DNA of 64,000 nt from Dasypus novemcinctus (Eukaryota; Chordata; Mammalia; Cingulata; Dasypodidae). This document shows, piece after piece, positions 47,475-60,400 of this stretch. The DNA lies in NCBI RefSeq assembly GCF_030445035.2, contig NC_080678.1:63627087-63691086 (forward strand), given 5' to 3'. Below the pieces are notes generated by a model that made no database searches, had not been told where the DNA came from, and saw only the letters and a list, made by a program, of their open reading frames with translations. How positions within the stretch are numbered: position 1 is the stretch's first letter; each line of letters starts with the position of its first letter. Position numbers and translations under genes: made by a program.

Positions 47475-48823
47475 TTAATTCATTTTTTAAAAAATATTAC
47501 ATTCAAAAAATATGAAGTCCCATTGAACCCCACCAACCCCACCCTCCACTCCCCCCACAGCAACACTCTCTCCCATCATCATGACACATCCATTGCATTT
47601 GGTAAGTACGTCTCTGGGCATCGCTGCACCCCATAGTCAATGGTCCACATCATAGCCCACACTCTCCCACGTTCCATCCAGTGGGCCCTGGGGGGATCTA
47701 CAATGTCCCGTAGTTGTCTGTGAAGCACCCCCCAGGACAACTCCAAGTCCCGAAAACGCCTCCCCATCTCATCTCTTCCTCCCATTCCCCGCACCCAGCA
47801 GCCACCATGGCCACCCTTCCCACACCAATGCCACATTTTCTCTGTGGACATTGGATTGATTGTGTCCATTTCACATCTCTGTCAAGTGGGGGCTTAGATT
47901 CCACATGGATACTGGATGCAATCCTCTTGCATTCAGTTGTAGGCACTCTAGGCTCCATGGCGTGGTGGTTGACCTTCTTCAACTCCATGTTAGCTGAGTG
48001 GGGTAAGTCCAATAAATCAGAGTGTAGGAGCTGAAGTCTGTTGAGGCTCAGGGCCTGGCTATCATATTGTCAGTACAGAGTTTCAAATCCCCTAAATATA
48101 TCTTAAACCCCAACACCGACTACAATTCCAGTAAAGTAGCATGCAAGCTTGTGAAAAGAGATGACATCTGAGTCCAGCTCCATCACGCAGAAACACCAGC
48201 TCCAAAGAAGGGCCATCTGACATGGCAGTGAACCCCATCTGCCATGACCATAGAACCTGTGGGTCTCTTTATCCCTCAAAAGAACCAATACTTGGGGTTG
48301 TATCTACTTTATCTGTCTCTGTGACTCTGCTCAGGTGTGCATAAGGGCAATCCTTCTGACAACCTCCAGACTCTTTTCTAGAGACTTGTAGCCATATAAA
48401 CTCATTTCTCCTTTCCATTTCTCCCTTACATTAGGTCCAACAGCATTTTAAAGTCATGTTATTATATGTAGACAGGGATATTCTGCTGATCCGCATTGAA
48501 CATTTAATTCAAGGTCATTTTCTAGTTGCATCTTCAGATGGTATTTGGTAGTGATCCCTCGATGCCAGGGAGGCTCATCCCCAGGTGTCATGTGTCATGC
48601 TGGGGGAAATGCACTGCATCTACATGCTGAGTTTGGCTTCTAGACTGGCCACATTTGAGTAACATGAAGGTTGTCAGGAGGAAACTCCCAGGCATAATGC
48701 TGCTCTAGGCCTTGTTCTTATTTCAGGCATATAAGCTCACAAGCATAGTCATTAGTATCAGGAGCCCACTTTTGGACCCTCATTCCTTCCTGGTTCTTAC
48801 CGTTGCACCTGGGGGACTGCCAC
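47475..48823 (-). mobile_element. 5'-truncated L1, 3' UTR only
   Basis: About 1.35 kb of the young L1 3' end, matching 12,540-13,900 and ending in the same 'tatgaagtccca' / 'tatgaggtcccc' terminus and T-run (A-tail). It is inserted exactly at the right target duplication of the half-L1 at 43,230-47,461, and has a 13-14 bp duplication of its own (47,462 and 48,824), differing only at one C/T position. Confidence 0.88.
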
Positions 48824-48836
48824 CAAATGTATTTTT

Positions 48837-50218
48837 AATATGTGTCAGCCATTAAAATAAACATTATACACAATTTTCTTTTTGACACTGGCCGTTTTCT
48901 TAAGAATAAATGCCTGGATTTTTAAGAAGTAAATTAAAAGCAGAGTTTAAAATAAATAACTGGTCTCCATTATAGGGGAGGACAAGATGATATGCTTTAT
49001 AACAAAAACAAACAACTAAGAAGTTTCAGAGTTTTCATATTCAAGTAAGTTTCTGCTATATGTAGTCATACTTTCCTTCATGGTGAAATATAAACTTCTT
49101 TTTCAGGATTTTATTTTAATGAAACAATGACATAAAACTGAACTTTTGGGGACCTTTGATAATTTTCATCTTATGATGGTATGTAAGGGATGACAGGAAT
49201 ATTAGATTTAAAATAGATTTTTGGTGAATTAGCCAATATTTGCTACTAAAGAGATCCCTCTATTTAGGAGGGAAGAAGGCATTAGAACATCTACAGTGAC
49301 ATGTTTCTAAAAAACAAAAGTTCTCTTTTCAACAGAACCTTAAAACATGGGCAAAAAGAAGTCACAATCTAACTCCATGTAATTAGGTCTTTAAAATTTT
49401 TAATGATTGCATTTTAAAAAGAATGACATAATGCTACTTTTGGATACAAATGAAACATATTCAATTTCCTGGCTATATCTTTGAAAATGAAGGCACACAT
49501 AATTGATTAAGCTATTTAGTAAAAAAAAGATGCCATTTTAGAGGACACAGGTTTGAGGGTGGGTCTGGAGACCTGAGATCCATATCAGGTTTGTAGATCT
49601 CATATTATAATGGGTTTAACAAAAATAAAAAGAAAAGAAAGATAAAGCAGCAGAAGTCTGTGTGTGTTTTCCCCCATTCCTAGCTCTTTCCAAGTAGTAT
49701 AATTTTCAAATATTAGATTTTATCAGTCTTCCAGAATAGTTTATTAAGAAAATATGTCAATTAATATTTCTTCTCACATTTTAGATATTGATGTTCTTAT
49801 AATTATGGCCTTTATTTAATTTTGGAGAGTTTTGCAATACAAAAAAGAAAGACCAGTTACCCAAAGTCTTAACACCTCTATTGCTAAAATACCTTCCTCT
49901 AAGGAATCTGAGGGCAGATTTTGACTGTCTTTTGATAAGCTGACTTTGTTTTTTCAATAATTTACTAAATGGAGGTTAGGTACCAAGAATTAATTATTTT
50001 TGTCAGTTTTCTATGACATATGATGCTCACTAAAGATTCACTGAATTAATATAAAGGTCAAAACTAAATTCTGAGTAGCAGCAATAAAGTGAAGTGTATA
50101 TTTTAGATGAAGACTAAGCTTTCCAGAAACCATTTAACTTCACTAGCATAGGCAGACTATAGATGTATGCACAGTTTAAAATATTGTGATAAATGACATT
50201 AAGACTGTCCCATTGTGT
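48837..50218. other. Unannotated sequence
   Basis: No gene or named repeat is recognised in this AT-rich stretch, the pre-insertion locus continuing from before 43,217. Confidence 0.45.
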
Positions 50219-51335
50219 TAGCAAAACTCAGCATATAAATATACTACCTTCCCCCAGCATGGGACATGACTTCCAGGGATAAGCCTCCCTGGCACTGAGG
50301 GATTATCAACAAGCTGACTAATGATGTAGCTGGAAAAAGACCTTGACCAAAAGGGGTAAATATTAAATGCAGATGAGTTTTTATGACTAAGGATTTCAAA
50401 GAGAGTCAGGTGGTCATTCCAGATGCTATGCTTATGCATACCTCATCAGCATCTCATTGACTTCTAAGGTAAACAGTACCTCAAGCCGCAGGGCTCCTGA
50501 GCATTCTAGAGATATCTAAACCTTAAGGCAGGGCAGATAATCTCAGGTATTCAACCCTCTGTCAGTGGGACTTACCTTGGAATATATGTCCCCCCAAGGT
50601 AACAGCGTTAGATCCATATATAATTTCCCTACACATGACTCTTATGCCCCTTTTATTTGAACCTATAATTAGTATTATACTTGTTAAATATATGTCCCAG
50701 AGACTTAAATCTTCATTCTGTTCATATGCTGATTGAGCCCTGAATCCAAGTAGAGTTCCAACACCTACTCTCCAGTTCATTGAACTCACCCAGGGCAACT
50801 GGAGAGGCTGATAATGGACAACTCCACCTCCTAAAAACAGAGAGTATCTACACCTCCAAGCAAGACAGTTCCATTCAGCTTCTCCATGGGATCTAAGGCC
50901 TCTCAATCAAAAACAAAGTGGGCATCACCAACCCAAATTCCTCAAGATTGAGGAATGAACAGATATAAGGGAAATGGAATTATGGACTAAAGTAGACTTG
51001 TTATTATTATTTTAGCAATGGAAGAACTTATATCATTGATATAGAGGCAGTGGTCACCAAAGGTTCTGAGTAGAGGGAGAAGGAAGAATAGGTATGACAA
51101 TGGGGCATTTTGGTGACATTGATATTGTCCTGCATGACATTGTAGTGATGGATACAGGCCATTACACCTATTTCAAAACCTATAAAATTGTGCAGGGCAA
51201 AGTGTACACTATAATGTAAACTGTGGTTCATGGTTAGTAGCAATGCTTCAATATGTATTCATCATTTGTAACACATGTACCACACTAATGAAAGATGCTG
51301 TTAATGTGGCAAAATGTGTGTGGGGATGCCTAGTA
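50219..51335 (+). mobile_element. 5'-truncated L1, 3' UTR only (older subfamily)
   Basis: It starts gcaaaactcagcatataaat and follows the same order as 53,025-54,200 ('cagcatgggacatgactt', 'aagcctccctggcactgagg'). The 3' end differs: 'gtacactataatgtaaactg', 'aatatgtattcatcatttg' and 'accacactaatgaaagatgc'. That ending is shared with 55,805-56,035. This is therefore an older or sister subfamily of the 3-kb-UTR L1. Confidence 0.78.
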
Positions 51336-51626
51336 AATATATGTTGTAGAAAAGCAATCTTCATAAATAAGGAGACACTTATGCTCGATATTTGCCTTGT
51401 CTTTCTTCATAGTTTCACCTTGTAACATGACAACAAAGAGTGTATTGTATTGTCTATAAGGAAATGCCAGAATTGCAGTATTTCCTTTTACATCCTGAAC
51501 ATTTCATGCAATTATGTTATGAAACTGAAATTTTTTGCAATAAAGCAAGTTTAGGTAATGCTTCTAGTAATGCATATAGAGATTGTTAGGTATTTGGTTG
51601 AGAATATAATGCTGAGAAAATTTTTT

Positions 51627-54290
51627 CAAAAATATAATAAGGAAGGTTACCTGTTTAAGATGCTTAAAGGGGATAATCTGATGCAGGACAGGGTTCTTGG
51701 GAGTGTGTGAGTGCTCATTTTCCATAGTGGATTATATCATTGGACAGAGACCCATATAATGAGACTGAAGGTATACCCACATCCTGCGAAGGACTGATGT
51801 TCTCAAATAGAGGGAATTGTATCTCTCGAGAGAAATGGTAGCTCCCAGTGCATTAGGGCAGTTGAGCATGTCAAGCCTTCAACACTGTTGCAAGTATCTC
51901 TGAACATGGCCCTTCAAGCAATGAAGATTGACTGTCACTGTGGGCCCTGTGGGAAGGGGGAAAGAAGTATTAAATAGATGGAATCAATGTAACTGTGTGG
52001 GCAATAGAATTGTTCCACAAGATTAGAAAATGATGGATATAAGACATGTTAAATTACACCAAAAATGTATAGAGGCTGATAGGCTAAAATGTAAATCATA
52101 ATGTAAAACATAAGATAACTAAAACTTTAGAAAATTGTATAGTCTAAAATATAAGCCACAATGTAAACCCAAATGTTACCTTGTTTGAAAGCTATTGTCT
52201 CAATATCTGTACATCGGTTTCAGTAAATATAGTTTGAACATGTAAAGAGTTTATTGCTGTGGTTTTATGTAGGATATGTGGGAGTACTGTATATTATATA
52301 TAAGAATTACTGTAATCTAAAACTTCTGTGAAGATAAGCTTAGTAATTGGGAAAAAAGAAAAAGAAAAAGAAAGGACATAGACACTGAGGAAAAGACAGA
52401 AGAAGTTGACTTGCCAATTTGCATACAGGGCAACACTTATTGCAGTGATAGAAGGCAAAACATCAAAAACAAAGTTTTTGCATTCTTTAATTTTTTGATA
52501 CCCCAATTTATTTTTACCTTAATTAATACATATCCCATATCTAACCTTTAAACTCATCACTATATTCCATTTTACTATTAATGGAACCAGGCAATATATT
52601 GGGCTTCATTTTTGAAGAAGTTTTGGATCACAGAGAGGTTCAAAAATGGCAGGGGAGGAATACTAGTATGGGATGTTATTGATAGGGGACACATGGTTGG
52701 CAGGGAGTTCTCTAGGGCATTTATCCAGGGTACATAAAAATGTTTGGATATTTTCATAGTGGTTACAATTAAAAACAACAAATGAGGGAGTGCTGAGTTC
52801 CTAGCCAGGGGAGCTCTATCACAGTCCCTAAAGGAACAGGAACAATCCCCCAAGTGCAACAGCAAAGACCAAAAAAGAAGAAAGGTCCAACAATGAGCCC
52901 TTGATACTAATGACTATGCTTGTGAGCCTGTGCACCTGAAATGAGAACAAGGCCTAAAGCTGCAGGGTGCCTAAGAGTTACCTCCTGAGAGCCTCCGTGT
53001 TGCTCAAATGTGGCCAGTCTCAAAGCCAAACTCAGCATGTAAATGTGTTGTCTTCCCCCCAGCATGGGGCATGACTCCTGGGGATGAGCCTCCCTGGTGC
53101 CAAGGGATTACTACCAAGTACCAGCTGATAATGTAACTAGAAAATGACCTTGAATAAAAGGGTCAACCAGGACCAGCAGAATATCTCAGTCTGCATATAA
53201 TACCAGGAGTTAAAAATGCTTTTTGACCTGAATAAAAGGGGGAAATGGAAAGGACAAATGTTTTATATGGCTATGAGTCTCCAAAAAGAGCCGGGAGGTT
53301 ATCACAGGGGTTGCCCTTATGCACACCTGAGCAGAGTCCCAGAGACAGGTAAAAGTAGATGCAATTCCAGGTATTCGTTCTTCTGAGGGCTGCAGAGACC
53401 CACAGGTTCTATGGTCATGGCAGATGGAGTTCAGTGCCATGTCAGTTGGCCCTACTTTGGAGTTTGTGTTTCTGTGTGACGCAGCTGGACTCAGATGTGA
53501 TCTTTGTCCACAAGCCTCTTCTGTTACTTTTACCAGAACTATAATTGGTGCTGGGGTTTAATGTATACCCAGGGGACTTGAATCTCTGGACTGACTATGT
53601 GACAGCCAGGTCATGGGCCTCAACACACTTGCAGCTCCTACACTCTGGTTTATTGGACTTATCCCACTCAGCTAACATGAAGGTGAGGAAGGTCAACCAC
53701 CACACCAGGGAGCCAAGAGTGCCTACAACTGAAAGCAAGAGGATTGCATCCAGCATCCATGTGGAATCCAAACCCCCTCTTGATATAAATATGGAGTGGA
53801 CACGGCCATTCTAGGGTCCACAGGATGGAGGAATAGAGAATGGATTAAAGTGGACTTACTGTTATTCTATTCATGAACTATTGTGATTAGTAATGGAAGA
53901 AAATGTGGCATTGGTGTGGAGAAAGTGGCCATGGTGGCTGCTGGGGGTAGGGAGTGGGAGGAAGAGATGTGATGTGGGGGAATTTTCGGGGGTTGGAGTT
54001 GTCTTGGGTGGTGCTGCAGGGACAGTAACCAGACATTTATGTCCTCCCAGGGCCCACTGGGTGGACTGTGGGAGAGTGTGGGCTATGGTGTGGACCATTG
54101 ACCATTAGGTACAGTGGTGCTCAGAGAAGTATTCACCAAATGCAATGAATGTCTCATGATGATGGAGGAGGTTGTTGTTATGGGCAGAGGAGTGGGGTGA
54201 GGGGGGTCGGGAGTATATGGGGACCTCATATTTTTTTAATATAACATTAAAAACATAAATAAAGAGAAAAAACAAAACAAAAACCCCAAT
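51627..54290 (+). mobile_element. 5'-truncated L1, 2.65 kb of 3' UTR
   Basis: Collinear with the 3' UTR of the full-length L1 (minus-strand 15,175 down to 12,481), from 'ggaaggttacctgtttaaga' to the shared end 'ggggacctcatattttttta' and an A-rich tail. Its length independently supports the long UTR as part of the transposed unit. It contains no ORF2 sequence. The 5' edge is approximate and no clean target duplication was found. Confidence 0.88.
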
Positions 54291-55500
54291 ATGTAATAAT
54301 ACTACTCAGTCTCCTTAAGTGTATGTCTGCTTTTCTGAACTGTCATTAGAAATCGAGAAAAATGATATAGTTAAGGTATGGTCATATAATCTATCTCTTT
54401 ATACTCCATTTTCTCATAATGGTATTTCTATTTTGGTTTCAGCTCTAGGAACGAAGCTGGATTTCCTAAAGTAGGACAATTACCTAATTGGCTTGAAGGT
54501 GCCATGTCATTGTATAAATTTTAACTTCAAAATGTTATCTAAACACTTTCTTAAGAAAATAAAAAAAGAAAAATATGATCATCAATGCAACTATAATTTA
54601 AAACATATGATCAGGAAAGCATGGTAAGAGAAAATGTAACACAGATACTAAATTTACAATTGAATATCACTGCCCTTTTCTATGCTGAATAATGATTTTC
54701 TAATAGAAACTCAATGGGATATGTTAAGTAATTACTTTAAAAATTACAGATACGACTGTATTTAAATTGTTTTGTCTCTATGAGTTTTAATACAGCACTG
54801 GTTTCTATATGTGTCCTGTTAAATATAGTACCTGATAGCTACATTGGCTTGAATATTTAATATGTGGCTAGGTGAACTGAGGAGCTAAAATTTTTAATTA
54901 ATTTAATTTTAACGAAACACACACCTTAATTTTTTATTTGAAATGCTTTTGGTAAGAATACGTTTTATCCTAACCTTTTAAAATTTAGCATTCAAATTGA
55001 GATGTGTTGTAACTATAAAATACACACCAGATTTTGAATGCTAAGAATGAAAAATGTGAAGTCATTAATATATTTCAATTTGGTTACCTGTAGAAATAAT
55101 TCCATTTATTTTTACTTTTCAGTATGACTAACACAATTTCATATGTGGCTCACTTTATATTTCTCTTAGACAGTCCTGTTCTAAAATAATAGGCAAAAGG
55201 TAGAAATGTTTCATAGTCTCAGAAGGCTTACAAACTATTCTGTTTTAGCATGAGGCAGGATATTATACTTTACAGAATAATTAATAGGAAAGGAGTCTTA
55301 CAAATATATAGCCACTAAATAGTTTATGTTGGCTACATAAAAATTGAGAGAAATAATAGGGTTTTGAGTCCACCTATGATCTACATAAGAAATACTATTT
55401 CTTATTTTTCTGATTAAAGTTGAAATTGCATGCAAATATCATGTATTCACACTCATACACACACAGAAGCACACATGCATTTTAAGCCATGTTTCAACTG
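54291..55500. other. Unannotated sequence next to the NRAS retrocopy
   Basis: No gene or named repeat is recognised. A short CA-rich patch lies at 55,440-55,475. Confidence 0.45.
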
Positions 55501-55804
55501 TTTTTTTTATGAATTAGCAAAGAACATCCAGTTTTTATTTTCTAGAAATTTAACAAGAAATATATTCAATCAAATTTTTAAAAATTCAGAATGGATTTAT
55601 AATAAAATAATCAACCTAAAATATCAGTCCTTTAGTTAGGGCCAAAGTGGCCAATTGTTCCCATTTAAACAGCAGAATTGCACAACTGGTATTTTTACCT
55701 ACATTTGATGGCACAGAAATATAAAATTTATACAACTTCAACTGAGCACTTCCTTCCCCTCCAGAATAGAATTCATACAATTGCTTCTTCAATTTTATAT
55801 TTTT
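55501..55804 (-). pseudogene. NRAS: NRAS retrocopy 3' terminus and A-tail
   Basis: The minus strand reads the distal NRAS UTR ('gtgccatcaaatgtaggtaa', 'attctgctgtttaaa') to the polyadenylation signal and a remnant A8 tail. This fixes the 3' end of the retrocopy. Confidence 0.85.
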
Positions 55805-56035
55805 TTATTTCAAAAATGTATATGAGAGAGTATAAACTACAATGCAAACTATAATCATGGGTTAGTGACAATGCTCCAAGATGTGTTCATCAATTGCGGC
55901 AAATGTACCACACTAATGAAGGATGTTGTTGATGTGGGAAAATGTGAGAGGGTGAGGGAGCAGGGCACATGGGAATCACCTAAATTTTTTTGTGTAACTA
56001 TGTAATCTAAGTTTCTTTTTTAAAAATTTAAATAG
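55805..56035 (+). mobile_element. Short L1 3' end inserted in the NRAS retrocopy
   Basis: Matches the terminal part of the older L1 3' UTR at 51,190-51,330: 'gtataaactacaatgcaaac', 'gttcatcaattgcggcaaat', 'accacactaatgaaggatgt', then the end 'tgtaactatgtaatctaag'. It splits the distal NRAS UTR. It lies 107 bp from the half-L1 at 56,143 and is a separate insertion. Confidence 0.75.
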
Positions 56036-56149
56036 TGTATTAAATAATATTATGCTTTGAAATATCTCTACAATTACCTTGATAACAAGAACACTTTTAA
56101 AACAATTCTTAGAGCAAACAAAATATCTTAAAATAATATTGTAGGAACC

Positions 56150-57010
56150 AGCAAGATGGTGGTGAAGTAAGGAGAGCGTAGAGTCAGCTCCTGCTACAGG
56201 GAAGCTACCAGAGATATCTGTAGCTAGCTAAAGCACCTGTCTGGGGGCTCCAGGAGTCAAGATGAGCATCCTGCCATATCCTTGAAGGAATGGAAGGAGG
56301 AGACTGCACATCTGCTGAGAAGATTCATAAGTAGAGTGTTCCATACTATGGAGGCTGGTGCCCATCCTCCACTGGAGGCACAAGCCATCTCTGGAGCTGT
56401 CTGAAGCTGGAATTGAAAGCTTCACTTCCCAAAAATAGGTAAGGAAGAGATGATTGGGTACCAACTTCAGCTACTGATGAGCAAATTCAGTGGGCTAAAG
56501 TATAATCCTGAGAATAGCTGAAGTCTGAACCTGTACAAGTCAGAAAGAGGCCAGTAGGTGCCATCTTAACGTTGTGCCTGGGACAAGGGCAAGCAGGGAG
56601 GACTGAAAATCACAGTGCTGATAGGGAGTGGCTTTTTTCCATCCAGGTCAGATTGCAGGATTGCTTAAACCGCAGCCCCACCTCTGGTAGGGAAGAAGCT
56701 GGGGGAACCTTCACCAGCCTCTCTGGGAGATTACCTGCCTAACCATGGAGATTGGTGATTATCCTACTTTGGTGATGCAAGCTGCCTCAAGAGCTATTCT
56801 GTGGCTGGAATTGGAAGCTCCATTTCCCAAGAACAGGGGAGGAGGAGAGGGTTTGCCACTGATTTTGGCTACTGATTGGTGGACTCGGCTGCATGAGGAA
56901 TAATCCTGGGAACAGCTGGGGTATGGGTTTGTCTGAGTTGGAGGGAGGCCAGTAGCCACAATTTTGACCCCATTCCCAACCTGAGGGGAGGCCAGAACTG
57001 AAAATCACAG
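56150..57010 (+). repeat. Two about 398-bp units in the 5' UTR, copy 2
   Basis: The phrases 'ggaattgaaagcttcacttc' (56,409) and 'ggaattggaagctccatttc' (56,807) start matching stretches. 'ctgaaaatcacagtgctgat' (about 56,602) and 'ctgaaaatcacagtgacagt' (about 56,999) match likewise. The spacing is about 398 bp. The units are diverged but collinear, like promoter monomers of some rodent L1s. Confidence 0.82.
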
Positions 57011-57507
57011 TGACAGTAGGAACTGGTTTCTTTCACCCAGATAGGTCTACAGCCCTAGCCTAGGCTTCAGCCCCACCTCTGACAGGGAGAAGTCTGGCAG
57101 GCCCTGCACTGGCCTATCTATATAAGTGCAGGTACCTTTGGTTAGCACAGATGAAATAATCGGAAATCTACTGGGGAAACTGCAGTCATTTTGGACTTGC
57201 ACTGCATAGATTTCTGCCCACACCTGCAGCTCCATCCCTGCTCCAGCCTCATCAGTCTGTCTGGGCAACTACAGTCTAGGCCTGCATGACTTGGATTATT
57301 CCAAACAGCTGTGACCCTGTCCTACCCCTGGTAAAGGAGAAAGTTGGGCAAAACTTCATAGTTTCCTAGGGCAGGATGGCAGCTTGAGCCTCCACAGCTT
57401 GTAGCTTGTAACACCAACTATGTCCTTGGCTCCTATAGTACAACCAGCAAGGGAGAAAGAACAGGAAACCCTAAAGAAAAAAACTGCACCCAAAATAAAT
57501 TCTCCAG

Positions 57508-58472
57508 ATGCCAAGACACAAAAAACAAATTATAATCCACACCAAAAGACAGGAAGATATGATCCAGAGAAAGGAACATAATAAGCCTCCAGATGACATA
57601 AAGGAGTTGAGACAAATAATCATAGGTGTTCAAAAAGTCTCCTTAAAAAATTCTATGAGATGGCTAAAGAGATTAAGGATATTTAGAAGACACTGGATGA
57701 GCTCAAGGAAGAATTTGAAAGGACACATAGAAAAATAGCAGATCTTATGGGAATGAAAGGCACAGTAAATGAAATTTTAAAAACTCCATTGGAATCATAT
57801 AATAGCAAATTTGAGAGACAGAAGAAAGGATTGGTGAGCTTGAAGAAATGGCCTCTGAAAGTGAACATACAAAAGAACAGATGAAGAAAAGAATGGAAAA
57901 ATTTGAAGAAGTTCTCAGGGAACTTAAAGATAGTAAAAGACATGCAAACATACATGTCATGTCAGTCTCAGAAGGAGAAGAGAAGGGAAAAGGGGCAGAA
58001 GGAATATTTGGAGGAATAATGGTACAAATTTCCCAATGCTGTTGAAGGACCTAAATATCTGTATCCAAGAAACACAATGTACTCGCATCCAAAAAAATCT
58101 GAATAGATCAATTCCAAGACATATACTCATCAGAATGTTAAATGCCAAAGACAAATAAAGAATTCTGAGAACAGCAAGAGAAAAGCAATGCATAACATAT
58201 AAGGGATACCCAAAAAGATTAAGTGCTGATTTCTCACTTGAAGCCATGGAAGCAAGCAGACAGTGGTCTGACATATTTAAGATACTACAAGCAAAAAACT
58301 TCCAGCCAATAATCTTATATCCAGCAATATTGTCTTTCAAAAATGAGGGCGAGATTAGAATATTCACAGATAAACAGAAACTGAGAGAATTTCTAACCAA
58401 GAGACTGGATTTTCAGGAAATGTTAAAGAGTGTCCTAGAACCTGAAAAGAAAGGACAGGAGAAAAAGTTCTA
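57508..58472 (+). pseudogene. Half-L1 ORF1, broken
   Basis: L1 ORF1 coding starts with MPRHKKQIIIHTKRQ and goes on through a coiled-coil region and RRM domain with several frameshifts and stops. The last 75 codons (58,246-58,473) are open and show the C-terminal domain: MEASRQWSDIFK, KNFQPIILYPAILSF, then EIRIFTDKQKLREFL. This tail follows the normal ORF1p pattern, unlike that of the full-length L1 here. ORF1p binds and packages L1 RNA; this copy cannot make a full protein. Confidence 0.8.
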
Positions 58473-58639
58473 GAAGGCAATACAGAAATGAAGATATCAG
58501 TAAAAGTAACCAAAAGTGTCAAAAGAATGGGGAAAATAAAATATGACCAATGAAACTCAAATAGGAATAAACTTAACCAATGATATAAAGCACTTGTTTT
58601 CAGAAAACTGCAACTCAAGATTAAAAGAAATTTTTTTTA

Positions 58640-59230
58640 AAAAAGGCCTAAATAACTAGAAGAACATTCCACACTCATGGATTTGGAGGACTAAATATCA
58701 TAAAGACATCAACTCTACTCAAATTGATATACAAATTCAATGCAATCCTAATAAAAATTCCACCAGCATTGTTTTTTTAAAAAATAAAAGCATGACTATC
58801 AAATTTGTTTGAAACGGTAAGGGGTTCTGAATAGCCAGAAACATCTTAAAAAGGAAAAGTGAACTCTCTCCTCCAGACTTTAAATCATATTCCCTAGCTA
58901 TAGTGGTAAAAACAGCATGGTACTGGCATAAAGATAGACACATAGACCAATGGAACCAAATGATGGTCCAGAAACAGACCCTCACCTCTATAATCAAGTG
59001 ATTTTTGACTAGCCTGTCAAACCCACACAGGTCGGACAGAACAGTCCATTCAACAAATGGTGCTGAAAGAACTAGATATGCATAGCCAAAAAAAGGAAAG
59101 AGGACCCCTATCTCACACCTTATCCAAATATTAACTCAAAATGGATCAAAAACCTAAAAATTAAAGCAAGAACCATAAAGCTTCTAGAAGAAATTGTAGG
59201 AAAATATCTTCAAGCCCTGGTGGTAAGTGG
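58640..59230 (+). pseudogene. L1 ORF2 middle fragment in the half-L1
   Basis: The sequence 'agaacattccacactcatgg', 'aattcaatgcaatcctaata', 'aacagcatggtactggcata' and 'gtccattcaacaaatggtgc' is L1 ORF2 coding from past the RT core. The endonuclease, RT catalytic part and C-terminal cysteine region are all missing. Frames are broken. Its retention in both copies may reflect only the original deletion ends. Confidence 0.78.
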
Positions 59231-59699
59231 TGGATTCTTAAAGGAGGTAAGAGGAGGACTGAAATGGACTACTGATATTTAATGCATGTAAAAGTTTTAA
59301 TTAGCTTTAATGTAAAAGTGTGCAAATGTATAGAGTGGATGGTAACAAGTAGTGAGTAACAGCTAATTTATAAATGGGGATGTGGCTGAAAATGATAGTC
59401 TAGGGATGTAAATGCCAACTGACAGAATGCCAGAGAATACTCTAGAATTTGAATAGCACAGCAACCCAAGAGGTGGGTGAGAATTGTGGTTGATGATACA
59501 GATCCAAGAGTATCCTTTGTGAGCGAGAGCAAATGTACATCACTACTGCAAGGTGGTGGGAATGTGGAGAAGCATGGGAAAAATACAACTGGAGTTACCT
59601 GTGGCCTATAGTTAGCAGTAATAATGTAATACGCATGCATCTATGCCACAGATGTACTGTGTTGATAATGGGGCAGTATGGAGAATGTGTACCAAATGT

Positions 59700-60400
59700 A
59701 CACTATATATGTGGCAACAATCAGATGTTTATTATTTTATTTGTAACAAATGTTCCACCACAGTGCGGTGTGTTGATAGATGGATATAGTTTGGGAATTC
59801 TGTACATGTGCATAATGTTTTATAAGTTTACAACGTCTGTCATAAAAATATATTTAAAAAATAATAGGGTGGTTCAGTGGAAAAATACACCAAATATAAT
59901 ATAAGTGCTATAAATAGCAGTAAGATTTTGACAATTTTCTTTCATAATCTGTATTAAATGTCTGAGGACAATGCAAGGTGTTGGTGGATAGTTAATGTAT
60001 GGGACCCTTGTATAATATTATGAATGTTTGCTTTGTAAGTTCACAACTTCTACTATATACTTATTATTTATGTATGCTCATATAAAAATGATATAAAGAA
60101 AACATATTATATAATATACATTATTTATAGATATTGTTCATAAATAAATGATGTAAAGATATAATAATAAGGTGGGTTGGGGAAAAATACTTTGGTTAGT
60201 AGTTATATTTTGACAATGCTTTTTAATCATTAGTTTAAAATGTTTAACAACAATGCAAGGTATTGGTGGTAGGGTGAGTTATGAGAGTCTTGTATGATGC
60301 TATGTATGTTTGTTTTGCAAGTTCACAACTATTATGATACAATTATTATTTATGTATGTTTATGTGTGAGTGATATACTTCAATAAATATTTTTTAAAAA
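59700..60400 (+). repeat. Tandem units in the half-L1 3' UTR, copy 2
   Basis: Three related units are marked by 'tgttttataagtttacaac' (59,817), 'tgtttgctttgtaagttcac' (60,025) and 'tgtttgttttgcaagttcac' (60,307). The second and third are each preceded by 'gacaatgcaaggtgttggtg' / 'aacaatgcaaggtattggtg'. Spacings are 208 and 282 bp, the longer one swollen by AT-rich sequence. Confidence 0.8.

Noticed and set aside
59700-60400. CRISPR-like repeat array
   Set aside because: Units are few, long and diverged, with no short identical repeats and spacers; the host is a mammal.
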